From the NCBI RefSeq assembly GCF_018613695.1, contig NZ_JAGGPR010000009.1, forward strand, positions 124,001 through 188,000: a stretch of 64,000 nucleotides of DNA. The letters are read 5' to 3'. The DNA comes from Arthrobacter sp. ISL-95 (GTDB lineage Bacteria > Actinomycetota > Actinomycetes > Actinomycetales > Micrococcaceae). Positions within the stretch are counted from its first letter, which is position 1; each line of letters opens with the position of its first letter. This document shows, piece by piece, positions 25,192 to 33,174 of the stretch. A program made the position numbers and the translations under genes. A model generated the notes under the pieces. It saw only the letters and a list, made by a program, of their open reading frames with translations. It was not told the origin of the DNA and did no database searches.

Positions 25192-25400
25192 TCTGAACTC
25201 ACCGGGGTGGGGACCCGGGTAAGCCGTCCAGAGCCGGAACGGATGCTCGACCGTCTTGGCCCCCGTGATGAAGTCGTGGTCTGGAAGCTGGACCCGTCGG
25301 GGCCCAAGCGGAACGACGTCGATCCAGCCGGTTTATCAGGGGCTCAGTGGTGGGCGCGTCAGTAATTTTCGTCGACGGTACGAGGCTGACGGCGCTCAAC
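25192..25400 (+). pseudogene. Decayed serine recombinase (resolvase/invertase) fragment
   Basis: Frame 1 from about 25192 reads SELTGVGTRVSRPEPERMLDR and then EVVVWKLDPSGPKRNDV, which lines up with the conserved RPELxxMLDRL-GDxVVVWKLDRLGRS block of small serine recombinases. The usual KLDRLGRS is changed to KLDPSGPK. After a frame change, GLSGGRVSNF resembles the following GLSGG segment. The N-terminal catalytic serine and the C-terminal DNA-binding domain are missing, so it cannot be functional. It sits directly upstream of the Hsp70/dynamin cluster and may mark a former mobile-element boundary. Confidence 0.6.
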
Positions 25401-25405
25401 ACCAA

Positions 25406-25426
25406 TTAATCCTTTTCTTGGATTAA
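25406..25426 (+). promoter_or_regulatory. Inverted repeat in the leader of the Hsp70-like gene
   Basis: TTAATCC (25406-25412) and GGATTAA (25420-25426) form a perfect 7-bp inverted repeat with a 7-nt centre, in an AT-rich stretch about 80 bp before the Hsp70-like start. It could be an operator or part of the promoter of the cluster. Confidence 0.4.
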
Positions 25427-25502
25427 GCTATGAACTCTCCATGGACCCGTGTTACCTTCGGAGACGGGGCGGTGCCGTGCCGTTCACGTCTTGGGGGGGT
25501 TC

Positions 25503-27329
25503 ATGGCGTACGTTCTTGCCGTCGATGTCGGAACAGATCAGATAACGTGTGCCGCCGCAGAGTGGGGTTCCGGCGGCCTGCAAAAGCCTCGACTTGTGAG
25601 TTTGGGATTGTCCAGTGTCTCCGTACCGAACGTTCTGTTCTTTGCAGAGGACGGTCGCACGTTGGTTGGCGAAGAAGCGGAAGCCAGCGGTCTAGCGGAT
25701 CCCGATCGAGTTCTCCGCGGGTACAAGCACCGCGTCGGAGACTCCGTTCCCATACGTGTAGGGGAAAAAGGCGTATTCGCTGAGTACCTGCTCTCCATCG
25801 CTACACGATGGGCAGTGGATCGGGTCAAAGAACTGGAAGGCTCCGATGCCGCATCTCTTATCGTGTCGTATCCGCCCGCGTGGGGTGAGTATAGAACTGG
25901 TCTACTCAGGGATGCGTTGACTGCAGTTGGCTTGGATGATGTCACTCTGATGAGCGAATCCATGGCCGCCGCCTCATACTTTGCGAGCAAGCAAAACGTT
26001 GAAACCGGAAGCGTGATAGCCATTTGCAGCCTTGGTGCTGGTTTCAGTGCATCAGTGCTCAAGAAGAGCAGCGATGGAACGTTCAGTTCCCTAAGCCACT
26101 GCGAACACCCGGACATGCTAGGTGGCGCGAGTTTCGACGACGCCGTCCTCCGTCATGTCATGCAATCCGCAAATGGTGAAATTGCAAGATTGCATCAATC
26201 CGGTAACCAAAACGTTCCGGCGCTGTCGCTGCTCAGACGTCACTGTGTTGAAGCCAAAGAGAACCTTTCGACTGATCCTGAAACCATTATCTTGGTGCCC
26301 CTTCCTGAATCCCAGTTCCAGGTACGCCTGACGCGCGAGGAGTTTGAAGACTCAATAGGTGATCAGGTGGATGAAACCATTGATGTGCTCCTTGGCACCA
26401 TGGATCGTGCGGGCGTCAAGAGCGAGGATCTCGCAGCCATAGTACTAACCGGTGGTTCAGCACGTATTCCGCTGATTGCCCGGCTGGGTTTAGAAAGAAC
26501 GGCACGACCCGTCTTCGTGGACGCTGAATCAGATGCCGCTATTTCCCTTGGCGCCGCATCAGCGGCTGAACAAGCCGTGGTCCGGCTACCTATTACCGCT
26601 GAGGCGTCTGTAAATGCCCCTGTGCAGCTTGCAATCGCAGAAACTGATTTGACTGACGGGCCAAGGCGCGAGTCGAGGTGGCGTCCTGCGGCTGATTCTA
26701 AGCGTCGTGTCATCAGGCAACGTTCGTGGGCAAGAATCGCCATGGCCGGGGCAGTCGCGGCCCTGTCCATCGTGACGCTTACCGGAGCCCAAGATCCTCC
26801 TACTACCGAAACGCTGGCCCCGCTGATAGCGCCGGAGGCTATCGAAGGTCAGCCCTCTCCCGGGTCCCCGGTTGGACCTGAGCAGTTGCCCAAAGACGCG
26901 ACGGCCACAGAACCAAGTCCGGACGTTGCAGCGTCGCCGACTGATGCACAACCGAAACTTCACGCTACTGAGCTAGTTCCCTTCCCAGGGCAAACGGCAA
27001 GCACGCCCCCGCCCGCAAACTTACCCTCGCCACCAGGCCGCCCTACGACGAACGGTGACAACACGACATCGTCACCGGCTGGAACCGCCAGTAATGATGG
27101 GGCTGGCGCTACCATCCCAGGCGCGGAAATACCGGCAGGTCAGGCCCCGGCTTTGATACCTCAGCCTGCCGTAACGTCTGGCGTGGACGTCGTGCCAGCC
27201 CCGGGGACGCCTTCCCCCGCCCCAGCACCTGCCGAAGCGGCTGAACCTGAGCCCCTGCCGGATCAGTCTCCCTCAGATCCGGGGTCCACGCCTGAGGTTC
27301 CTCAAGCAACTCAGGACTTGGTCGAATGA
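25503..27329 (+). CDS. Membrane-anchored Hsp70-family protein with proline-rich extracytoplasmic tail
   Basis: A 608-residue protein. Residues 1-about 380 form an actin/Hsp70 ATPase domain: VLAVDVGTDQITCAAAEWG (phosphate 1), ICSLGAGFSASVLKK (phosphate 2) and VLTGGSARIPLIARL (adenosine motif). The DnaK substrate-binding domain is absent. After a basic stretch (SKRRVIRQR), one transmembrane segment lies near 413-428, then about 180 residues rich in Pro, Ala, Thr and Glu that should be outside the membrane. The ATG at 25503 follows a run of G bases (GGGGGG); an earlier in-frame ATG lacks family homology. It overlaps the next gene by 4 bp. It probably acts as an ATP-driven sensor or signalling partner rather than a general chaperone. 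Confidence 0.85.
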   Translation: MAYVLAVDVGTDQITCAAAEWGSGGLQKPRLVSLGLSSVSVPNVLFFAEDGRTLVGEEAEASGLADPDRVLRGYKHRVGDSVPIRVGEKGVFAEYLLSIATRWAVDRVKELEGSDAASLIVSYPPAWGEYRTGLLRDALTAVGLDDVTLMSESMAAASYFASKQNVETGSVIAICSLGAGFSASVLKKSSDGTFSSLSHCEHPDMLGGASFDDAVLRHVMQSANGEIARLHQSGNQNVPALSLLRRHCVEAKENLSTDPETIILVPLPESQFQVRLTREEFEDSIGDQVDETIDVLLGTMDRAGVKSEDLAAIVLTGGSARIPLIARLGLERTARPVFVDAESDAAISLGAASAAEQAVVRLPITAEASVNAPVQLAIAETDLTDGPRRESRWRPAADSKRRVIRQRSWARIAMAGAVAALSIVTLTGAQDPPTTETLAPLIAPEAIEGQPSPGSPVGPEQLPKDATATEPSPDVAASPTDAQPKLHATELVPFPGQTASTPPPANLPSPPGRPTTNGDNTTSSPAGTASNDGAGATIPGAEIPAGQAPALIPQPAVTSGVDVVPAPGTPSPAPAPAEAAEPEPLPDQSPSDPGSTPEVPQATQDLVE

Positions 27330-29905
27330 GGCTGGTGGACGCGCCGGCGGAGAGCCCCATGCGAGAGTTTCCCACCCGTTTGGCGGATCATCTCAGTGAT
27401 CAACGCGCGCTGGGGTTCCGGCCGGGGGCACTTAGGATTATCTCCGGTGTCAGGGGTTCAGGTAAGACTGCTCTGCTCTATTCCCTTGCCCGGCATTATG
27501 AAGCCGCCGGGCTCAGGGTTTTTCGCTCTATCAACGAGCTGGATGCTGAACGTCCTGATTTCCCTTGTGCACTCTTCCTGGACGATGCTCATCGGCTTAG
27601 CGCCTCTTCCTTGGAGGTAGTACGCGCTCTCCTGGAGACGGAACACGTTGACCTTACAATGGCATGCCGACCGTGGCCGTGTCAGCAGGGGATGGAAGAA
27701 CTCCTGTCCACATTTCAGACCGGCAGTGAGCCGATCGTGGTTTCCGAACTTAGTGTTCAGGACATTCAAGAGCGGTTCTCATCGCGCCGCGGAAAACCGG
27801 TTCCCATCCACGTGGCCAAGTGCTTGTGGAAGCAAACATTTGGCCTTAACTGGCTGGTGGAGCATCTGCTTGTTGCCCAGGGGGACGGAGACTCCCCAGG
27901 CACTCTGCTGGACGTTGAGGGCGTGTCCGTCCTCCAGGACGTCGCGTTGGAGTTGTCGGGTCTGGACACAAAATTGCAGACCCTCGTCCTGGCCATGGGT
28001 CTGGGTTTCGATGTTCGTGAGCAGGTCCCGGATGTCTTGGCCGACGAGGATCTAGAAGGTCTCATTGCCCATGCCCGATCGGAGGGACTTATCACCGAAA
28101 GCGAAACAGTTCCCCCTTTGTTGCGCAGGGCACTTCTCTTGGGAAATCGTCCCGCTCTTGTAAAGTCGCTGCAACTTGAGCTGGTACAGGCTTTGACAGA
28201 TCGCGGCCCACTGTCTGTGGAGGCCGCCCGTTCGTTTGCCACTGATGGTTTCCGAGACCGGCGCGTAGCACGGGTGCTCGAATCAGCGGGGGATGAGAAT
28301 TTAGTCGTTGATCCGGCTCTGGCCATAACGCTGTACGAAGAGGCAGAAACGGCCGGGTTGGCTGAGTGGTCAACAGCATCGCGCCGTGCAGAGGCAGCTT
28401 ATTCACTCGGAAACCTGGACCAGGCTGCCCGGCTGGTAGACGGGCTGCTGGCGCTGCCGGAGGCCCCGGATCTTTTGAGGGGTGCAGAAGTAGGAACAGC
28501 AGTGTGGGCTGCTCGGGGAATGATGGGCAGAAGCGCTGCCCTATACAAATGGCTCGGGATAGAAAGAACAGGGCCGGCAACACCGGCAGCTTCAGTAGTG
28601 CTGACAGGCACTGGTGACATCGAGACGGCCCGCATGATGTTGGACTCCACGAGCACTCATGCAGCTCCGACTTTGTTGGCTGAAGCGTCAAAACTTATGG
28701 GTCAGGGGATCCAGGAGTCGCTGACGGGGCATCCGCATCAGGTGCTCGCGCTGTTAATTCGGGCCTCGGACATGCTGACTTCTTCCGGATCCGTCCCACC
28801 TATGGCTGAGACTCCCGCTGTGCTGGCAGCACTTGTCGCTATTCACGGTGGAGAGCTGGAAACCGCCGGCACTGTAATCCGCTCGGCTCTGGCCAGCGGT
28901 CAAGGCGGGCCCGCCCATCGGCCCCGTCTGCTCCTGATGAGCGCTTGGGTTGCAATGCAGCAGGATGACCCGGAGGAAGCTCGAGCCGCAATGCTAAACG
29001 CCCAACCAGCGGGCACAGCCCTTACCCCACGGGATCAATTCCTGCGTTCAGCCCTTGAAGTTGGTCTTGCCCGGAGGGCAGGCGACGCCGGGCTTTTGAT
29101 CCAATCGTGGCAACACGCCCGTGAGGCGCTCCTTCATGTATCAGTTGACCTTTACAGTTTGCTCCCCTGGGGGGAGCTTATGGTTGCCGCCGCCCGGCTT
29201 CGCCAATCCGCAACAATTGAGCCCTATATTGCAGAAGGGTGGGCACTGCTGGGAAAGCTCGGCAACCCTCCCCTGTGGTCCATACCCTTTCACTGGTCAG
29301 CCGTAGGGGCCGCTCTGCTGGCCGACCGTCCGTCAGCCATGGCTCCTCACGCGGCTGCCCTGGTCCGGGCTTCTGACCACAGTCATGTTGCAGCGGTGCT
29401 CGCGGAGGCGGGAAGAACCTGGGTCTCAGTCCTGGCAGGACATTTCAGTGTCGAATCAGTGGAGAAAGCAGCCCGGGGGCTGGCCTCGCTGGGCATGAAA
29501 TGGGAGGGCTCGCGGCTGGCCGGCCATGCGGCACCCCGCGCTGGCGACCGGAAGGATATGGCGCGGTTGCTCGCCTGTGCCCGGGACCTGGATTCCCACG
29601 CCCCGTGGAGAGCTGACACTGGACAACCGGTGGTCTCTCAGGCTTTTCCCGAGACTACTGCAATCCGTGTGCGAAATGACCGGACCCGCCTGAGTGTAAG
29701 GGAACGCGAAGTAGCCAGAATGGTCCTGGACGGAAAGACATACCGGGAAATCGGAGAATCACTGTTTATTTCACCGCGAACTGCCGAGCATCACATGTTG
29801 AGAATCCGCCGCCGTCTGGAAACCACCAGCCGTTCGGACACTTTGACCAAGCTTCGGCTGCTGCTGGATCCCTTGGAAGCAGGGAAATCTGAGCCGAACC
29901 CGTAA
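27326..29905 (+). CDS. STAND-type signal-transduction ATPase with LuxR DNA-binding domain (IniR-like)
   Basis: An 859-residue regulator. An N-terminal ATPase domain has Walker A GVRGSGKT (41-48) and Walker B ALFLDDAH (about 82-89). The middle about 550 residues form helical, TPR-like repeats rich in Ala and Leu. The C-terminus (about 790-845) is a LuxR helix-turn-helix: LSVREREVARMVLDGKTYRE and SPRTAEHHMLRIRRRL. Architecture and place, next to an IniB/dynamin gene set, match the mycobacterial ATPase IniR, which activates iniBAC under envelope stress. It overlaps the Hsp70-like gene in an ATGA, so both are likely made together. Target promoter: most likely that of iniB. Confidence 0.85.
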   Translation: MRLVDAPAESPMREFPTRLADHLSDQRALGFRPGALRIISGVRGSGKTALLYSLARHYEAAGLRVFRSINELDAERPDFPCALFLDDAHRLSASSLEVVRALLETEHVDLTMACRPWPCQQGMEELLSTFQTGSEPIVVSELSVQDIQERFSSRRGKPVPIHVAKCLWKQTFGLNWLVEHLLVAQGDGDSPGTLLDVEGVSVLQDVALELSGLDTKLQTLVLAMGLGFDVREQVPDVLADEDLEGLIAHARSEGLITESETVPPLLRRALLLGNRPALVKSLQLELVQALTDRGPLSVEAARSFATDGFRDRRVARVLESAGDENLVVDPALAITLYEEAETAGLAEWSTASRRAEAAYSLGNLDQAARLVDGLLALPEAPDLLRGAEVGTAVWAARGMMGRSAALYKWLGIERTGPATPAASVVLTGTGDIETARMMLDSTSTHAAPTLLAEASKLMGQGIQESLTGHPHQVLALLIRASDMLTSSGSVPPMAETPAVLAALVAIHGGELETAGTVIRSALASGQGGPAHRPRLLLMSAWVAMQQDDPEEARAAMLNAQPAGTALTPRDQFLRSALEVGLARRAGDAGLLIQSWQHAREALLHVSVDLYSLLPWGELMVAAARLRQSATIEPYIAEGWALLGKLGNPPLWSIPFHWSAVGAALLADRPSAMAPHAAALVRASDHSHVAAVLAEAGRTWVSVLAGHFSVESVEKAARGLASLGMKWEGSRLAGHAAPRAGDRKDMARLLACARDLDSHAPWRADTGQPVVSQAFPETTAIRVRNDRTRLSVREREVARMVLDGKTYREIGESLFISPRTAEHHMLRIRRRLETTSRSDTLTKLRLLLDPLEAGKSEPNP

Positions 29906-30087
29906 CGGGAGTCCCCAAGAACACGTAATGCCCGTAATCCTGCTCCTGTGAAATCGCGGAAGGGGGGCGTGTTCGGTACAGGGAACAACCCCGATGCCGG
30001 GCTTGGCCCTCCTGCAATAGATTCAAATCAAGCCAGGCAGCAACGCAGGGCCTACAACTTAGCTCACAGAATTTGAGGATCATTCCA
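29906..30087 (+). promoter_or_regulatory. Intergenic promoter region of the iniB-like gene
   Basis: This 182-bp gap separates the LuxR-type regulator from iniB. It contains GTTC (29971-29974) and GAAC (29983-29986) as an imperfect dyad that could be a regulator site, and a GAGG ribosome site at 30075-30078, 9 nt before the iniB ATG. I could not fix a -35/-10 pair. A separate promoter for iniB is likely because the regulator and its targets would otherwise be locked together. Confidence 0.4.
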
Positions 30088-31221
30088 ATGTCTAACATCA
30101 CCTCCGAACTCCTGCAATTCCTGATGAACCTCTTTGGCGATCGCCAGGCTGCTCAGGAGTTCCTTGACAACCCGGACAAAGCGCTGGACAACGCCGGACT
30201 AGGCAACGTCTGCTCGGCAGATGTTGATGCAGTCATGCCTGTAGTTCTGGACTACGCGCCCATCACCGTCAAGTCTTCCTTTGACCGCGAATACAACACC
30301 GGCGGCAACGGCTCCTTGGCCGGCACCGGCGCAGCTGCAGCCCCCGGACACCACGCCCCGGCTCCCCAGCACGACGATCACGCCCACGCAGTGCAGCAGC
30401 TGCACCACGTGGTGCACAACTATTCCTACACTTCCACCACGGATGACCGCGACACGATCACGGACCAGTCGGTCAACCAGAACATCTGGGCTAACGGCGA
30501 CGTTACCCAGCTGTTCGACAACGATGCTGTCGTCGCCTCAGGCGACGGTGCCCTCGCAGCCGGGGATGACGTTGAGATCGATGAGTCCGAGGACAACTCC
30601 ACCAATATCACCGTTGGCGACATCGAAGACTCCTTCAACGAGGACAATGACACGCGTGTAGACGTTGACATCGAAGATTCCTTCAACCAGGACAACGACG
30701 GCATCGATGGCGACGACAACATTGTTGGCGATGGGAACGTCGTCGGTGATGGAAATGCAGCCGGTGACATCGTCGGTGGCGACAAGGTCGACGTAGGCGA
30801 CGTCACCGTTGGCGACATTGCCGGCGGCGACATCGCTGGCGGTGACATTGCCGGTGGCGACCAGATCGACGTGGGCGACGTCACTGTTGGTGACATTGCC
30901 GGTGGCGACCAGATCGACGTGGGCGACGTCACTGTTGGTGACATCGTCGGTGGCGACCAGATCGACGTCGATCTTGAGAACGTCGGAAATACCGACGAGT
31001 CCGTCACCGTTGGTGACATCGACGCCTCCGTCACCGATGAGTCCATCACGGTCGGTGACATCGACGCCTCCGTCACCGATGAGTCCATTACGGTCGGTGA
31101 CATCGACGCCTCCGTCACCGAAGACAACGACACGTTCACCGATGACCGCGACCTCATCGATGCAGATGTTCCGATCGATGGCGACGTCACCATCCCGGTC
31201 ACTGTCGAGGTTGTGCCGTAA
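30088..31221 (+). CDS. iniB: IniB-domain protein with long acidic tandem repeats
   Basis: A 377-residue protein. Residues 3-57 are an IniB N-terminal domain: ELLQFLMNLFGDRQAAQEFL, then an LDNAGLGNV turn and ADVDAVMPVVLDY. A His-rich linker follows (APAPQHDDHAHAVQQLHHVV). The rest is extremely acidic and made of VGDI/GGD-type units, with in-frame repeats of 16 residues (30842-30985) and 14 residues (31012-31137). Mycobacterial IniB has a Gly-rich rather than Asp-rich tail. No signal peptide or membrane helix is seen, so location is unknown. The ATG at 30088 has GAGG 9 nt upstream. A strong hairpin separates it from iniA. The gene name is by domain and context. Confidence 0.8.
   Translation: MSNITSELLQFLMNLFGDRQAAQEFLDNPDKALDNAGLGNVCSADVDAVMPVVLDYAPITVKSSFDREYNTGGNGSLAGTGAAAAPGHHAPAPQHDDHAHAVQQLHHVVHNYSYTSTTDDRDTITDQSVNQNIWANGDVTQLFDNDAVVASGDGALAAGDDVEIDESEDNSTNITVGDIEDSFNEDNDTRVDVDIEDSFNQDNDGIDGDDNIVGDGNVVGDGNAAGDIVGGDKVDVGDVTVGDIAGGDIAGGDIAGGDQIDVGDVTVGDIAGGDQIDVGDVTVGDIVGGDQIDVDLENVGNTDESVTVGDIDASVTDESITVGDIDASVTDESITVGDIDASVTEDNDTFTDDRDLIDADVPIDGDVTIPVTVEVVP
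30842..30985 (+). repeat. 48-bp in-frame tandem repeat within iniB
   Basis: Units begin at 30842, 30890 and 30938 (GGTGACAT-GGTGGCGACCAG pattern). The first two are nearly identical and the third diverges after its start. Each unit codes for 16 residues of the VGDIAGGDQIDVGDVT type. Such DNA may vary in copy number between strains. Confidence 0.8.
31012..31137 (+). repeat. 42-bp in-frame tandem repeat within iniB
   Basis: Three units begin at 31012, 31054 and 31096 with a 42-bp period and few base changes, coding for 14 residues of the GDIDASVTDESITV type. Confidence 0.8.
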
Positions 31222-31241
31222 CCCGAACCGCTTGGAACGGC

Positions 31242-31310
31242 AAAGCCCGGCAGGACCACTCCAGCCGTAACCGGGAAGGCCCGGCAGGACTCCACGTCCT
31301 GCCGGGCCTT
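31242..31310 (+). terminator. Strong hairpin with competing upstream copy between iniB and iniA
   Basis: AAGGCCCGGCAGGAC (31276-31290) pairs perfectly over 15 bp with GTCCTGCCGGGCCTT (31296-31310), with a 5-nt loop. A near-identical copy of the left arm, AAAGCCCGGCAGGAC, lies at 31242-31256 and could pair with the same right arm over 12 bp. No U-run follows. It may reduce read-through from iniB to the GTPase genes, or switch between two folds. Confidence 0.6.
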
Positions 31311-31353
31311 CATCGGGCTTCAATTGAAATCGCATTAATACGGAGGAGGACCG

Positions 31354-33174
31354 GTGGCAAACTTGGTCAAGCTGGTAGAACACGGCATCACCATGGCCCG
31401 GGCCGGTGATCGGGATGACCTTAGTCGGCGCCTCGAACAGACCCGAAGCCGGCTTATGGACCCCAGTGTCCGGGTGATCGTTGTCGGAGAGTTCAAGCAG
31501 GGCAAGAGCCAGCTCATTAACGCCCTCGTGAATGCTCCGGTCTGCCCTGTGGATGACGATATAGCCACTTCCGTCCCTACCGTTGTCCGGCATGGGAGTC
31601 CTGCATCGGCCGCGGTGCTGGTAGCAGGCTCACCTGGCGGGGAGACTGAACTGAAACGTGTCCCTATTGCAATGGATGAACTGGCCGCCCACGTATCCGA
31701 AAAGGGGAACCCGGGAAACAAACGCGGGTTCATCTCGGCCGAAGTATGTCTGCCGCGAAAGATCCTCTCAGGCGGGCTGTCACTGATTGACTCCCCCGGC
31801 GTGGGAGGGTTCAACTCAGTACACTCACTGACGACACTTACAGCGCTGCCGACAGCCGATGCCATGCTCTTGGTCTCCGACGCATCCCAGGAGTACACCG
31901 AACCGGAAATGCGGTTCCTCCGCCAAGCCATGCGGGTTTCACCCAACGTTGCGTGTGTACTAACGAAAACAGACCTCTATCCTCAGTGGCGCCGGGTACT
32001 TGATCTGGACCGCGAACATCTCAGTGAAGGAAGACAGGAGCTAATCCCCCTGTTCCCGGTTTCCTCCGAACTGCGGCTGCACGCCGCCCGGCTTGAGGAT
32101 CAGGAACTCAACGATGAGTCCGGTTTCCCGCAGCTAATAAAGCACCTGCGTCAGGAAATAGTCGGTAATTCCGAGCGTAACCAGGAAAAGTCTGTCCGCC
32201 AGGACTTGCTCTCCGTAATTGAGCAGTTGCGTCTGTCACTCAAGGCTGAACTGGCTGCTCTGGAAAATCCCAACGGCACTCCGCAGCTGATAGCGGATTT
32301 GGAACTGGCCAAAGAGAAGTCAGGTGAGTCCCGTAAGCGCTCAGCTCGCTGGCAGGTGGTGCTCAACGACGGCATGTCAGATCTCATCTCAGATATGGAA
32401 CATGATCTGCGCGACAGGCTCCGGAAAATTCAGCGTGAGGCCGAGCAGGCTATTGACGAAGGCGACCCCGGAAAGTCCTGGGAACAGTTCACTGAGTGGC
32501 TCGAAGAACGTTGCGCCGAAGCCATCGCGGACACATTCGTCTGGACAAATGAGCGCGCTCAGTGGTTGGCCGCCAAAGTAGCAGAGTACTTTGACCAGGA
32601 CGAAATGGCCCTCCCCGCGCTTCGGGTTGATGAGACAGATGACGTCATGGACCCGGTAGAACCCATGCCCGTGTTGGATCCCGGGCACGTCAAGCCCACC
32701 CAGAAGATTCTCATCGGGATGCGAGGATCCTACGGGGGCCTTTTGATGTTCGGACTCCTGACCGGGGTTCTGGGAATGGCGCTGATCAACCCCATCTCTA
32801 TCGGGGCCGGTCTGCTGCTCGGTGGAAAAGCTTACAAAGAGGACATGCAGGGACGGCTCCAGCGGCGTCAGGCCGAAGCCAAGAACCTTGTGCGTCGACA
32901 GATTGACGATGTCATATTTCAAGTGGGCAAGCAGCTCAAGGACCGGCTCCGTTTGATCCAGCGCTCAACCCGTGATCACTTCACAGACGTAGCCGAAGAA
33001 CACCACCGCTCGCTGGCCGAATCGGTCACGGCCGCGCAGAAGGCCGCCACGACCTTCTCGTCGACGCGCGAGCTGCGCATCAAGGCCATAAGAACCGAGT
33101 TGGAGCGCGTGAATGTACTGCATCGTCATGCATCCGCTTTGACGGCTCCCCAGATGGTTACAGCAAAACCTTGA
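31354..33174 (+). CDS. iniA: Dynamin-like GTPase, IniA-like
   Basis: A 606-residue bacterial dynamin-like protein. The G domain has G1 GEFKQGKS (45-52), the G2 threonine in TSVPT (about 72-76), G3 DSPG (146-149) and G4 TKTD (204-207). Helical bundle regions follow, with a hydrophobic hairpin near residues 462-491 (GLLMFGLLTGVLGMALINPI and onward) that should be the membrane-inserting paddle or loop. Mycobacterial IniA mediates membrane fission; the same role is inferred. The GTG start has CGGAGGAGG just upstream. It overlaps iniC by 4 bp. Gene name rests on domain order, length and the iniB-iniA-iniC context. Confidence 0.85.
   Translation: MANLVKLVEHGITMARAGDRDDLSRRLEQTRSRLMDPSVRVIVVGEFKQGKSQLINALVNAPVCPVDDDIATSVPTVVRHGSPASAAVLVAGSPGGETELKRVPIAMDELAAHVSEKGNPGNKRGFISAEVCLPRKILSGGLSLIDSPGVGGFNSVHSLTTLTALPTADAMLLVSDASQEYTEPEMRFLRQAMRVSPNVACVLTKTDLYPQWRRVLDLDREHLSEGRQELIPLFPVSSELRLHAARLEDQELNDESGFPQLIKHLRQEIVGNSERNQEKSVRQDLLSVIEQLRLSLKAELAALENPNGTPQLIADLELAKEKSGESRKRSARWQVVLNDGMSDLISDMEHDLRDRLRKIQREAEQAIDEGDPGKSWEQFTEWLEERCAEAIADTFVWTNERAQWLAAKVAEYFDQDEMALPALRVDETDDVMDPVEPMPVLDPGHVKPTQKILIGMRGSYGGLLMFGLLTGVLGMALINPISIGAGLLLGGKAYKEDMQGRLQRRQAEAKNLVRRQIDDVIFQVGKQLKDRLRLIQRSTRDHFTDVAEEHHRSLAESVTAAQKAATTFSSTRELRIKAIRTELERVNVLHRHASALTAPQMVTAKP

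Noticed and set aside
25503..27329. DnaK chaperone
   Set aside because: The substrate-binding and lid domains are missing, and no grpE or dnaJ lies nearby.
30842..31137. Regular repeats resembling a CRISPR array
   Set aside because: The units are contiguous without unique spacers, keep the iniB reading frame, and have multiples-of-three periods (48 and 42 bp).
30426..31593. Long open frames antisense to iniB
   Set aside because: They arise from the repetitive, stop-poor iniB sequence; they encode low-complexity Ser/Thr/Pro or Val/Asp strings, have no ribosome site, and run into iniA.
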